From positions 2,046,001 to 2,110,000 of the forward strand of contig OZ255624.1 of assembly GCA_965276675.1 (NCBI GenBank): DNA of 64,000 nt, read 5' to 3'. The position numbers and the translations under genes were made by a program. Origin of the DNA: G965276675 sp965276675 (GTDB taxonomy: Bacteria; Acidobacteriota; Terriglobia; Terriglobales; Acidobacteriaceae). This document shows positions 26,054 to 34,705 of this stretch, one piece after another (within the stretch, counting starts at the first letter, position 1; each line of letters opens with the position of its first letter). The notes under the pieces were generated by a model, which saw nothing but the letters and a program-made list of their open reading frames with translations, was not told the origin of the DNA and did no database searches.

Positions 26054-27484
26054 ATGCACTCCTTTTCCGCAAGCAGACCGTGGTTGGCGGCGGCCCTCGT
26101 CTGCATTGCCGCGGGGTCAGCGATCACCCTCCTCCACAGTCACGGCGGCGGGCACGGCGGCCTCTCGGTTCTGTCCGCGATGCTACGCGTGCTGGGGATC
26201 CTGCTGCTTTGCGCCGCTGCGATTCGCGCTCGTTCGCTCAGTATGTGGATGTTCCTGGCGATGTTTGTCGGTATCGAGCTGGGAGTCGATGCTCCTCACT
26301 TCTCAGTCCAACTCAAATTCCTGAGTGACATCTTTCTTCGGCTCGTCAAGCTGATTGTGGCGCCGCTTATCCTGGGCACGCTGGTGACCGGCATTGCGGG
26401 CCACAGCAATCTGGGCCAGATCCGGCGCATCGGCATCAAGGCTATCGTTTACTTTGAAGTCGTCACAACATTGGCCTTGTTGACGGGTCTGGTTGCGATC
26501 AATCTGACCCGTGCGGGCGAGGGCGTGCATGTGCGCATTGCAGCCGAAGCGGGCGCAGGTGCATTACCCGGGGCAAATCTGCAGGCGGAAGATTCGCAGC
26601 ACTGGCAACACTTCTTGCTGTCTATCGTTCCGGAAAACATTGCGAAATCAATTGCGGAGAACCAGATCTTGCAGGTGGTCTTCTTTGCCGTGTTGATTGG
26701 CATCTCTCTGGCAACACTCAGCGAGGCGAAGCGGCGGCCATTGCTGGCCTTTGCAGAGTCGCTGACCGCGACCATGTTCGCGGTCACGAATCTCGTGATG
26801 TATTACGCGCCGATCGGCATCGCAGCGGCCATCGCCTACACTGTGGGGCAGATGGGGGTCGGTGTCTTGCTGCCGCTTGGCAAGCTGCTCGCGACCTTCT
26901 ATCTGGCGGTGATCGCCTTTATGTCGCTAGTACTGTTACCAATTGCCTTGCTAGTCGGCGTGCGGGTCCGCGACTTTGTGCGAGCCGTAGCGGAGCCGGC
27001 GGCAATCGGCTTCGCGACCAGCACCTCCGAGGCTGCACTGCCCCGCGCGATGGAAGCCATGGAGGCCTTCGGTGTGCCGCGGCACATCGTCGCGTTTGTG
27101 ATTCCGGTCGGCTACAGCTTCAACCTGGACGGGTCCAGCTTGTATCTCGCTCTCGGCTCGATCTTCGCGGCCCAGGCCGCAGGCATTCACTTGGGTTGGA
27201 GAGCTCAGCTGGCGATGGTTTTTACGCTCATGCTGGCCAGCAAAGGCGTTGCCGGCGTTCCGCGAGCAGTGCTGGTGGTGCTGCTCTCTACGGCTGCGAC
27301 TTTCAGGCTGCCCCTGGAGCCGTTTCTGCTGATGCTGGGCGTGGACTCGTTCATGGACATGGGGAGGACGTCGGTAAATGTGATTGGAAACTGCCTGGCA
27401 TCGGCGGTGATCGCGCGTACGGAACGCGATCCGGTAGTTGGCCTGACGAGTAGTGGTACCATCGCTCCCAACCATGAACCCTAG
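26054..27484 (+). CDS. Sodium/dicarboxylate (SDF) family symporter
   Basis: 476 residues with multiple membrane helices, of the DctA/GltP type taking up C4-dicarboxylates, aspartate or glutamate. Family motifs: IVAPLILGTLVTGIAG, the serine-rich hairpin FATSTSEAALPRAMEAME, IPVGYSFNLDGSSLYLA and FMDMGRTSVNVIGN, the last being the cation/substrate-binding motif. The ATG at 26054 was chosen; the frame is open from 25991 and neither start has a clear ribosome site. The stop overlaps the next start by 11 bases. The two following exported hydrolases suggest that it imports acidic amino acids they release. Confidence 0.9.
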   Translation: MHSFSASRPWLAAALVCIAAGSAITLLHSHGGGHGGLSVLSAMLRVLGILLLCAAAIRARSLSMWMFLAMFVGIELGVDAPHFSVQLKFLSDIFLRLVKLIVAPLILGTLVTGIAGHSNLGQIRRIGIKAIVYFEVVTTLALLTGLVAINLTRAGEGVHVRIAAEAGAGALPGANLQAEDSQHWQHFLLSIVPENIAKSIAENQILQVVFFAVLIGISLATLSEAKRRPLLAFAESLTATMFAVTNLVMYYAPIGIAAAIAYTVGQMGVGVLLPLGKLLATFYLAVIAFMSLVLLPIALLVGVRVRDFVRAVAEPAAIGFATSTSEAALPRAMEAMEAFGVPRHIVAFVIPVGYSFNLDGSSLYLALGSIFAAQAAGIHLGWRAQLAMVFTLMLASKGVAGVPRAVLVVLLSTAATFRLPLEPFLLMLGVDSFMDMGRTSVNVIGNCLASAVIARTERDPVVGLTSSGTIAPNHEP

Positions 27485-28847
27485 CTCCTTTCCAACCTGC
27501 ATGGCGGGGGTGCTGTTCTGCGTAGCTTCCGCTGCTTGCTCTGCGCAGGCCGCTGCGCCGCATCCCATCGTGCTTCATGCCGCCCACCTGCTCGATATCG
27601 AAAAGGGTCAGCTACTGACACCGGGTGAGGTGCTAGTTATCGGCGATCGTATCGCAGCCGCTGGCGTCTCCGTCGAGCACCCCGCTGGTGCAGAGATGCT
27701 CGACCTCCGGAGCGCGACGCTACTTCCCGGGCTGATCGATGCGCACGTACACCTCTTCCTCCATCCCGGAGCGGAGGACCTGCAGACCGTTGAAGAGTCC
27801 GTTCCCGAAAGAACGATTCTGGCGACGCTTGCGGCACGCGATGACCTGATGGCTGGCTTCACGGCCGAGCGCGATATGGGGACGGAGGGCGCTGGTTCTG
27901 CGGACAGTGCAGTACGGAATGCAATCGATGACGGGTCGATACCCGGACCGCGCATGAGGATGAGCGGGAATGCCATCTCCATTCTGGGCGGGCATGAGGA
28001 TACTATCCGCTACAATCCTGCTGCGCACATCGCCTCCAATGCAAACTACGCCAACAGTGCCGATGAGTTGGTGACGGTGATCCGCGAACAGTTGAAAGAG
28101 GGCGCAGACTTCATCAAAATCTATGAGACGGGACAGGACTCGCTCAGAGATGGGCAGTTGTCGACGCCCTACCAGTACACCGAGGCCGAGTTGGCGCGCG
28201 CAGTTGGTGAGGCTGCGCGGATGGGGACGCGCGTCGCTGTGCACTGCACCGGCGAGCCGGGCGCCTCCTATGCAGCGGAGGCGGGGGTTGTCTCTATCGA
28301 TCACGCCTACCAGCTTGGCTCCGACACCATGCGCCTTATGCAGCAAAAGCGGATCTATGCAGTCCCGACTTTCGCCATTAGCGAGTACTTTGCGGATCAC
28401 GCTGCCACACCCAAGCAGGCAGCCTTCGAGCACGCGATGCTGGACCTGCATGCGCAGCAGTTCCGGAAGCAGCTCGCGGCGGGTGTGCCGATGGCGGTGG
28501 GTTCGGACGTCGGACCATTTCCTCACGGAACGCAGGCGCGCGAGATGGAGCTGATGGTGAAGTACGGGATGGCGCCGCTCGCGGTCTTACAGGCCGATCT
28601 GCTGAACGGCGCCCGCCTGCTCGGGTGGGAGCGGGAGATTGGTGTGCTCAAGCCAGGCTATTACGCGGATGTGATTGCTGTTGAGGGTGATCCGCTCCAG
28701 GACATCTCGGCACTCAAGCGGGTGCGCTTCGTGATGAAGAATGGAACGGTGTACCGCAGTCTTGAGCGCACGCCAGATAAACGCTTGCTAGATGATCGGC
28801 ATGCCACCAGCATGCAGATGCCAGCCAAGGAAGGGAACGCAAAGTGA
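27474..28847 (+). CDS. Exported metal-dependent amidohydrolase
   Basis: 457 residues: signal peptide, then an imidazolonepropionase/prolidase-like amidohydrolase barrel. Metal ligands visible: H91 and H93 (LIDAHVHLF), K215 (FIKIYETG), H257 (VAVHCTGEP), H277 (SIDHAYQ) and D345 (VGSDVGPFPHGTQ). Related proteins cleave Xaa-Pro or other dipeptides. The start ATG lies inside the end of the symporter gene (11-nt overlap), and the stop overlaps the GTG of the next gene (GTGA). Substrate is unknown; context suggests peptides containing acidic residues. Confidence 0.85.
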   Translation: MNPSSFPTCMAGVLFCVASAACSAQAAAPHPIVLHAAHLLDIEKGQLLTPGEVLVIGDRIAAAGVSVEHPAGAEMLDLRSATLLPGLIDAHVHLFLHPGAEDLQTVEESVPERTILATLAARDDLMAGFTAERDMGTEGAGSADSAVRNAIDDGSIPGPRMRMSGNAISILGGHEDTIRYNPAAHIASNANYANSADELVTVIREQLKEGADFIKIYETGQDSLRDGQLSTPYQYTEAELARAVGEAARMGTRVAVHCTGEPGASYAAEAGVVSIDHAYQLGSDTMRLMQQKRIYAVPTFAISEYFADHAATPKQAAFEHAMLDLHAQQFRKQLAAGVPMAVGSDVGPFPHGTQAREMELMVKYGMAPLAVLQADLLNGARLLGWEREIGVLKPGYYADVIAVEGDPLQDISALKRVRFVMKNGTVYRSLERTPDKRLLDDRHATSMQMPAKEGNAK

Positions 28848-29923
28848 GTATCCATTCAGTTCTTACATCTGTCTCCGTATTGACGTGCGCATTCGCGTGC
28901 GCAGTCGTGCCCACGCAGAGCTTTGCCGCGTCCTCGCCGGGTAAGTGGGCAATCGTGCTGCACGGCGGTGCGGGCGTAATCGAGCGAAAGACGATGGACT
29001 CCAAAACGGAAGCCGCCTACCGCGCGAGTCTCGGCCATGCGCTGCAAGCGGGCGCCGATGTGCTCGCGAAGGGCGGTTCCTCCATGGACGCGGTGGAAGC
29101 AGCGATCCGGCTTATGGAAGACGATCCACTTTTTAACGCTGGACGCGGCGCCGTCTTTACCGCCGATGGCAAGAACGAGCTGGATGCGGCGGTGATGGAA
29201 GGCAAATCGTTGAAGGCCGGCGCCGTCGCTGGGGTGACGCGGACCCGGCATCCGATCAGCCTCGCACGCGCAGTGATGGAGAAGTCGCCCTACGTGATGC
29301 TCACCGGTGCGGGGGCCGACGCGTTCGCGGCCCAGCATGGCCAGGAAGAGGTCGACCCCAGCTTCTTCTTCACCGAGCGGCGCTGGCAGGGCCTGGTCCG
29401 CCAGCTGAAGCAGGATGGGCAGCCTGTTCCCGCTCGTCCCGCCGGAGCGCCAACCGCACCCGCGACCCCGGTGAGCGAGATCGAAGCGCCGGCGGCGCAC
29501 AAGTTCGGCACCGTCGGCGTGGTGGCTCTGGATCGTAATGGAGATGTAGCGGCCGGAACCTCGACTGGCGGCATCCAGGCCAAGCGCTGGGGACGCGTGG
29601 GGGACTCGCCGATCATCGGGGCGGGCACCTATGCGTCGAATAGCTCGTGCGCTGTCTCCGGAACTGGAGCCGGCGAGTACTTCATCCGCCTGACAGTTGC
29701 GCGGACGATCTGCGCCTTGGTGCAGTTGAAGGGAATGAGCGTGCAAGCGGCAGCCGATGACGTGATCCAGCGGCAGCTCACGGAGCTCAAGGGCGATGGC
29801 GGTGTCATCGCGCTGGCGCCCAACGGGCAGATTGCCTGGAGCTTCAACACGCCGGGGATGTATCGCGCCCGGCTGGCGGAAGGAGGCAAGCCGCAGATCG
29901 CTATCTATAAGGATGAACCGTAG
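28844..29923 (+). CDS. Exported isoaspartyl peptidase / L-asparaginase (Ntn type)
   Basis: 359 residues with a signal peptide (VLTCAFACAVVPTQSFA). Plant-type asparaginase family: autocleavage before the nucleophile T223 in FGTVGVVALD, with VLHGGAG, DPLFNAGRGAVF and GTSTGGIQAKRWGRVGDSPIIGAGTYA motifs. It hydrolyses beta-aspartyl dipeptides, and asparagine. An Ala/Pro linker (PARPAGAPTAPATPV) precedes the cleavage site. Export with an upstream amidohydrolase and an acidic amino-acid symporter points to scavenging of isoaspartyl or asparaginyl peptides outside the cytoplasm. Confidence 0.93.
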   Translation: MSIHSVLTSVSVLTCAFACAVVPTQSFAASSPGKWAIVLHGGAGVIERKTMDSKTEAAYRASLGHALQAGADVLAKGGSSMDAVEAAIRLMEDDPLFNAGRGAVFTADGKNELDAAVMEGKSLKAGAVAGVTRTRHPISLARAVMEKSPYVMLTGAGADAFAAQHGQEEVDPSFFFTERRWQGLVRQLKQDGQPVPARPAGAPTAPATPVSEIEAPAAHKFGTVGVVALDRNGDVAAGTSTGGIQAKRWGRVGDSPIIGAGTYASNSSCAVSGTGAGEYFIRLTVARTICALVQLKGMSVQAAADDVIQRQLTELKGDGGVIALAPNGQIAWSFNTPGMYRARLAEGGKPQIAIYKDEP

Positions 29924-30265
29924 CCCTGAAGCCTCGCTGCGGAGACGAGCTGTTTTTGGCCGATTTGCGATGGCTCCCTGAAAATTCACCACAGCGGACA
30001 CAGAAAATACAGAGCTTGGACTTAAAGCTGTGCTCCTTGCGTCCGGTGGGGAGGCTTTGTTTCCCCGTTCGGCCAAGCCTGTTTACCGAATCCGAGATAC
30101 ACCTGGCGATTACCGTGCCGGTGCTGACAGCGGCAGGGCTGGTAGCGCTTCTGATCTGGCATTCCCCCGCTGCGGGCCAGCCGATTCCCATTTCGAAGCG
30201 CAAGTAACTTTGAAAGCTACCAAATAGTAACAAACTCAATCTGGGCTTGCCTCCCGTGCGTTCTA
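29924..30265. other. 342-bp spacer between peptide operon and polysaccharide locus
   Basis: No gene was recognised. A plus-strand frame ending at 30207 encodes a hydrophobic stretch (LTAAGLVALLIWHSP) but has a poor start and no family resemblance. The piece CACCACAGCGGACACAGA near 29987 resembles a low-complexity intergenic motif common in bacteria. The promoter for the next operon probably lies here but was not identified. Confidence 0.5.
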
Positions 30266-30961
30266 ATGCCGAGTATGCATGGGGACGCACGTATCCATTC
30301 CAGAGTTTTCATCGGAGGCTTGCTCCTTCTTGCGATGGCGTGTTCGCCCGGGTTCAGTCAGGGCGCCACTCCCGCGAAGCCGGACAGTGCTCAGGCTACT
30401 CAAAGCTCCGATGCTCAAAGTTCCAGAGCTCAGAGTTCCAAGGGAAGAGCCACGCTGGCGACCCGGGACGAAGGCTCTGGCGACGACCCCTACCGGATCG
30501 GCGTAGGCGATGTGTTGCATATCTCGGTGTGGGAGGAGCCACAGTTTACGGAAACCGCGGTGGTTCGCCCGGACGGACATATCTCGATGCCGCTGGTCTC
30601 TGAGGTGATGATCTCCGGCCTGACACCGGCGGCCGCAGAGAAGGTGTTGCGAGAACGGCTGACCAAGTTCGTGAATCGGCCTCGGGTCACCGTGACGGTT
30701 CAGGAGATCCACAGCCGAGTGGTCTACATCACGGGAGAGGTGCAACGCCCCGGAGCGTATCCCCTGGTTGACGAGATGAATGTGGTGCAACTGATTGCGC
30801 GGTCGGGCGGCTTGACGGAGTTTGCAAAGAAGAAGCAAGTGTACGTGTTGCATGAGGGAAGCGGAGCCAAGACCAAAGTCGATTATTCAAAGGTCGTGCA
30901 GGGCCAGCATCTTGAAGAGAACGTGCAGCTAACGCCAGGAGACACGGTGGTGGTCCCATGA
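30266..30961 (+). CDS. Polysaccharide export protein (Wza-type, short form)
   Basis: 231 residues: N-terminal hydrophobic signal with a near-lipobox AMAC, a QSS-repeat linker (SSDAQSSRAQSSKG), then a Poly_export domain (YRIGVGDVLHISVWEEPQF) and one SLBB-type segment (VVYITGEVQRPGAYPL). It would form the periplasmic/outer-membrane channel for exopolysaccharide. It is shorter than E. coli Wza (379) and lacks the C-terminal membrane helix region. The stop overlaps the next ATG (ATGA). The start ATG has no clear ribosome site; an ATG at 30275 is an alternative. Confidence 0.88.
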   Translation: MPSMHGDARIHSRVFIGGLLLLAMACSPGFSQGATPAKPDSAQATQSSDAQSSRAQSSKGRATLATRDEGSGDDPYRIGVGDVLHISVWEEPQFTETAVVRPDGHISMPLVSEVMISGLTPAAAEKVLRERLTKFVNRPRVTVTVQEIHSRVVYITGEVQRPGAYPLVDEMNVVQLIARSGGLTEFAKKKQVYVLHEGSGAKTKVDYSKVVQGQHLEENVQLTPGDTVVVP

Positions 30962-32436
30962 AGAAGAGAATACAGACAGATCAACTGAAACCCAGACGTA
31001 TACACAACCTCTCGCCGATGTTGGAGCGCGGTTTGAAAGCCGGTCTAGCGGTAGTGGTGTTCGCATCTGCGGCGTTTGCGCAGAGGGCGGATATCGCTGC
31101 AGCCGACAACACGCAGGTCGTCTCTACATTGCATGGGCTCGATCTCGAGACGACAATGGACGGTGTGTCGCAGCCGCTGGGCCGGTGCGGCGACGCGCTC
31201 TCCGCTGCGTTGCAGCAGAATGCGCCGGGCGTTCCATGCTGGTCCAATGTCCGCACCGTAGATCACTGGAACAGCAGCTCTCTGCCTGCAGGCCTGGCGA
31301 TGAGCGGGAACAATAGCTTTGTGGTACCGCATGATGGTCCATCCAGCTTTCACTACACGCTGGGTGGCATGAGCGCGTTCAGCTTTCCGGATGGTAATGA
31401 GGGCAAGGTCTATGGCGCTCAAGGTGCTGCCTCCGGTCTGATCGAACGCCGCCGCTGGCAGATGATGTTGGAAGACGGTGGGGCGCTCGGTGATCTGCAA
31501 CTGGGTGGGGCTTCTTTTGCGGGACTGAATCGTGCAGCAGCGCGCGCCACCGGCGAGGTGAATACGCGCTGGAGCTGGCAGGGAAGCGCGACGAATACGT
31601 TTGGGACCGACGCACTGCGCACCGTGGCTCCGCTTGACTATCGCATCATCGGGCAGACGGAGGCGCCCGCGGCCGATACGGTCTCCTATGGATTGCATAG
31701 GGGGAATGCTCTGGACCAGGAGGAAGGCGCGAAAATTCGCTATGCCGACTCGCCGCGGACACGCTGGGATCTCTCGGCGGCACACGTCTACCGTCATTAC
31801 AGCGATGATGGCTTCGGAGTACAAACCGCTCGAGCCCGGCTGGAATACCTGCATTCGCTCACGCGTGAGACTGCGTTCGGCATCTATGGAGACGGTGCGA
31901 ATCAGACCAGCCCGCTGGCCTGTTCACTGGGCGGCGGCGGGGCACGCTTGCTCTCGGAGTGGGGCCCGCGCGCTTCGATCAATGTCTCTGGTGGGATCAA
32001 TGGGGCATCGGCGGCGTGCGGCAAGAGCGTACAATTCACCGGCGACGCAGCACTCTATCTGCGCGCCAACGATCATAATGATCTGTACTTCTCGGCAGAT
32101 CGCGGGCTTGGTGACGGCGCAATCGAGAAAACGACATTTCTGGACACCGCGAGCGTCGGTGTACGCCATGCGTTTAACCGCAATGCATCGCTCAGCCTCA
32201 GCGGAGTTGGACTCTACGGAACCTCGCCGGTAACACGCCAGTCCTACCATGGCAGCTTTGCCGAGATAAATCTGCATTACCCCATTGGTTTAGGCTTCTC
32301 GCAGGAGAGCGCGATCCGCCATTACTCGGTCTCTGGCCTCCCGGCACAGGAGGTGCGCACAGCGGCGGTCTTTACGTTGTGGTGGTCGCCCAAGCATAGT
32401 CATGAGGTAACGTTGGCACGTGCTTTTCGGCCATAA
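30958..32436 (+). CDS. Putative outer-membrane beta-barrel protein of the polysaccharide locus
   Basis: 492 residues with signal peptide (AGLAVVVFASAAFAQ). The rest alternates polar and hydrophobic residues in short strands, for example ARARLEYLHSLTRETAFGIY and ASINVSGGINGASAA, and ends with VTLARAFRP, an aromatic-type last strand as in many barrels. No named family was recognised. It is coupled to the export gene upstream and precedes the co-polymerase gene, so a role in secreting or anchoring the polysaccharide is inferred. Confidence 0.65.
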   Translation: MKKRIQTDQLKPRRIHNLSPMLERGLKAGLAVVVFASAAFAQRADIAAADNTQVVSTLHGLDLETTMDGVSQPLGRCGDALSAALQQNAPGVPCWSNVRTVDHWNSSSLPAGLAMSGNNSFVVPHDGPSSFHYTLGGMSAFSFPDGNEGKVYGAQGAASGLIERRRWQMMLEDGGALGDLQLGGASFAGLNRAAARATGEVNTRWSWQGSATNTFGTDALRTVAPLDYRIIGQTEAPAADTVSYGLHRGNALDQEEGAKIRYADSPRTRWDLSAAHVYRHYSDDGFGVQTARARLEYLHSLTRETAFGIYGDGANQTSPLACSLGGGGARLLSEWGPRASINVSGGINGASAACGKSVQFTGDAALYLRANDHNDLYFSADRGLGDGAIEKTTFLDTASVGVRHAFNRNASLSLSGVGLYGTSPVTRQSYHGSFAEINLHYPIGLGFSQESAIRHYSVSGLPAQEVRTAAVFTLWWSPKHSHEVTLARAFRP

Positions 32437-32456
32437 TCTCCAGAGATAAACTTTTT

Positions 32457-33869
32457 ATGCAGACAGCATCCACCATCTCGAGCGTCCGCTATGCACTGCG
32501 CGTTCGATGGAAGGCGGCTGCAGCAGTAGCTGTGGCGGCTCTTGCGCTGCTGTGGTTTGCCGTGAGTCTTATCCCTACGCGCTATTCGGCTAACGCCTTA
32601 CTCGAGTTCGATACGCCGCCAGCAACCGTGTTAGGAACGGATGAATTTCCCGGTGCTAAAGGACAGGCAGCGGGGACGCTTGCGCGATCGATCTTGAGCA
32701 AAACGCACTTTGGTGTGTTGTTGGACAGGAGCCGCGAAGAGACCGCTCACGATGGGCTTGAAGCGGAAGATCGGCCTGGAGCGGAGCTTGCCACCTCCCG
32801 GATCTACCTGGAGCAGCCCTCGGGTGAATCGCTCCGGATTCGTTATGTGAGCTCTGACAGGCAGGACGCTCTTGACGTGACCAATGCGGTTGCAGGAATT
32901 TTGTCGCAGTGGACGCCCGATGTGGAGGCATTCGACGCACACACCAGTCCACCCGCTCTTCCCAGCAGTGTGGTTCCGGGCCCACCATCTTTTCCTCCCG
33001 CGGAGAGCGGCATCGGTGGCGATCTCAAGCGAAGTGCCGAGTTGGGGAAGCGTCTGCTGGAGCTTGCCGGGAGCAATGCCAAGCTTGCGGATTCTGTGCG
33101 CGAAAGTAAGCAGGCGGTGGCCGCACTCGAAGCGGAACGACAACAGATCGCCAGGGAGACGCGTCTGCCATCAGCAAAGCGAACCGAGGAGACCGAGAGC
33201 AGCCGTTCCGCACGCATTGCGCTGGAGACGCAGGTAGGGGCTGCCAAAAAGCACCTTGCCGATCTGCGCATCCGCTACACCGACGAGTATCCAGATGTGG
33301 AGACGGCGCGCGATCAGTTGTCCGACCTGGAGGCCAAGCTGGCGGCATTGCCGATAACACGCGTCGTTCCAGTCACGGCTGAGCCGGACCATGCACGTCT
33401 GGATGCCGTCGATAGCAAGTTGAAAGAGGCACGTGCGGAGGGGGAGCGACGGGAGACAATGCTCGCCGCAGCGCAGCGCGAGACGAGCGCGTTGCAGAAC
33501 CAGGAAGGGCGCCTGGAGCACTCGGCTCACAGAGTGGATAGCACTTCCGCCGCGAGCAACCTGCCCGGGATCCGCGAACCCAAGATCCAGGCGCCAGCGA
33601 GCGCTCCTCCGGCGGATCCCATTCACGCCCTTCATCTCGGCATCCATCCCTTCACAGTGCTGCAAAAGGCGGACACGGCTGAGGCTATCAACCAGAGCAC
33701 CAAACTCGGCTGGATGGGGCTGAGCCTAGTATTGGCACTCGCCGTGGGTGCGGGCTATGTCGGGCTGGCTACCTTCTTTGACCGGCCGATTCGCGATGAG
33801 GCGGCGTTGAGGAGAGAGTTGCCGGCGCGTGTGAGTTACTTGGGGAGCATTCCGAGGATGCATCTATGA
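32457..33869 (+). CDS. Wzz/GumC-type polysaccharide co-polymerase
   Basis: 470 residues. Membrane helix 1 (AAAAVAVAALALLWFAVSL, about 19-37), a Wzz-like periplasmic part (YSANALLEFDTPPATVLG), a long coiled coil (for instance ESKQAVAALEAERQQIA and LRIRYTDEYPDVETARDQL), and C-terminal helix 2 (MGLSLVLALAVGAGYVGLA). It would set chain length and link to the kinase. The kinase domain is not fused here; the next gene supplies an ATPase and overlaps by four bases. Confidence 0.85.
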   Translation: MQTASTISSVRYALRVRWKAAAAVAVAALALLWFAVSLIPTRYSANALLEFDTPPATVLGTDEFPGAKGQAAGTLARSILSKTHFGVLLDRSREETAHDGLEAEDRPGAELATSRIYLEQPSGESLRIRYVSSDRQDALDVTNAVAGILSQWTPDVEAFDAHTSPPALPSSVVPGPPSFPPAESGIGGDLKRSAELGKRLLELAGSNAKLADSVRESKQAVAALEAERQQIARETRLPSAKRTEETESSRSARIALETQVGAAKKHLADLRIRYTDEYPDVETARDQLSDLEAKLAALPITRVVPVTAEPDHARLDAVDSKLKEARAEGERRETMLAAAQRETSALQNQEGRLEHSAHRVDSTSAASNLPGIREPKIQAPASAPPADPIHALHLGIHPFTVLQKADTAEAINQSTKLGWMGLSLVLALAVGAGYVGLATFFDRPIRDEAALRRELPARVSYLGSIPRMHL

Positions 33870-34612
33870 GCGTAATCCCCTCAAAAGCGCCAATCTCGAT
33901 TAAGGCAGCGTCAGACGGTTCCGGGATCAAGCGCGTTCATATCCCTGAGCACCTGCGGCATGGAACGCTGCTCCTCGCGCAGGAACAATCAGAGTCTTCG
34001 ACGCGGGGCTTCCAGCAGGTACTCGAGATGTGGGCGAAAGCAACGGGCGGCAGCCGGCGCATGTTTGTCACGAGTGCGGGTCCCGGCGAAGGTAAAACAT
34101 CAATGGCGGTCAATCTAGCCTGGCTCCTCAGCCAAAGGGAGGAATCCGTTCTGCTGGTTGAACTCAATTTTGTTCAGCCAGGATTGCGGAGCCTCTTTGG
34201 AGATATCTGGATCAAGCATGGGATCGATAGTGTAGTCCGTGATCTGGCGACACCCGTCGAGAGTATGTTCGCCCTCGAAAACGACTTTTTGCACGTGGCT
34301 GCGGTACGCGAGCCGATGCGGAACGCAGATGTGAAGCGGAGAAGCGCGGGACTCGCAAAGTTTCTCAGCTGGGGAGAGAGCCGCTATGACTGGATGATTC
34401 TCGACTGTCCGTCTGTGCTGTCGGGGGCCTGGACTGGGTGGTTGCGCGATCATGCAGACCCAGCCTTGCTGGTCACGCAAGCGGAGGGGACAACAAGAGC
34501 ACAGCTCCGTAGCGCCGTCGCAGCGCTTGGGCAACATCTGAAGGGGGTTGTTCTAAATAAAAGCGGGAGTGCCGCTGATCACACCGCCCTTGCCGCAGGC
34601 CTTTCCTGGTGA
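33866..34612 (+). CDS. BY-kinase-like P-loop ATPase, Walker A' degenerate
   Basis: 248 residues resembling CpsD/Wzc cytoplasmic kinases. Walker A SAGPGEGKTS (70-79) and Walker B YDWMILDCPS (174-183) are intact. The Walker A' motif reads VLLVELNFVQPGL where kinases have a D-x-D (LLIDADLRRP), so the catalytic Asp pair is lost. There is no C-terminal tyrosine cluster. It may therefore be a regulatory partner of the co-polymerase rather than an active tyrosine kinase. A strong terminator follows. Confidence 0.82.
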   Translation: MSVIPSKAPISIKAASDGSGIKRVHIPEHLRHGTLLLAQEQSESSTRGFQQVLEMWAKATGGSRRMFVTSAGPGEGKTSMAVNLAWLLSQREESVLLVELNFVQPGLRSLFGDIWIKHGIDSVVRDLATPVESMFALENDFLHVAAVREPMRNADVKRRSAGLAKFLSWGESRYDWMILDCPSVLSGAWTGWLRDHADPALLVTQAEGTTRAQLRSAVAALGQHLKGVVLNKSGSAADHTALAAGLSW

Positions 34613-34646
34613 GGCTCTCCGAATTTCGAGAGCGCAACGCCAGATC

Positions 34647-34684
34647 GCAAAGAGAGAAGCCCGGTGTTGGGCTTCTCTCTTTGC
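34647..34684. terminator. Terminator between convergent genes
   Basis: Perfect 16-bp arms (34647-34662 and 34669-34684) around GGTGTT; one arm ends in the T-rich CTTCTCTCTTTGC. It serves the operon ending at 34612 and possibly the opposite gene. Confidence 0.88.
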
Positions 34685-34705
34685 CTATGTCAGTGATTGT
34701 TTGGA

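Noticed and set aside
29956..30207. 83-codon frame with one hydrophobic segment
   Set aside because: Poor start, no resemblance to a known family, and the hydrophobic part is short; left as spacer content.
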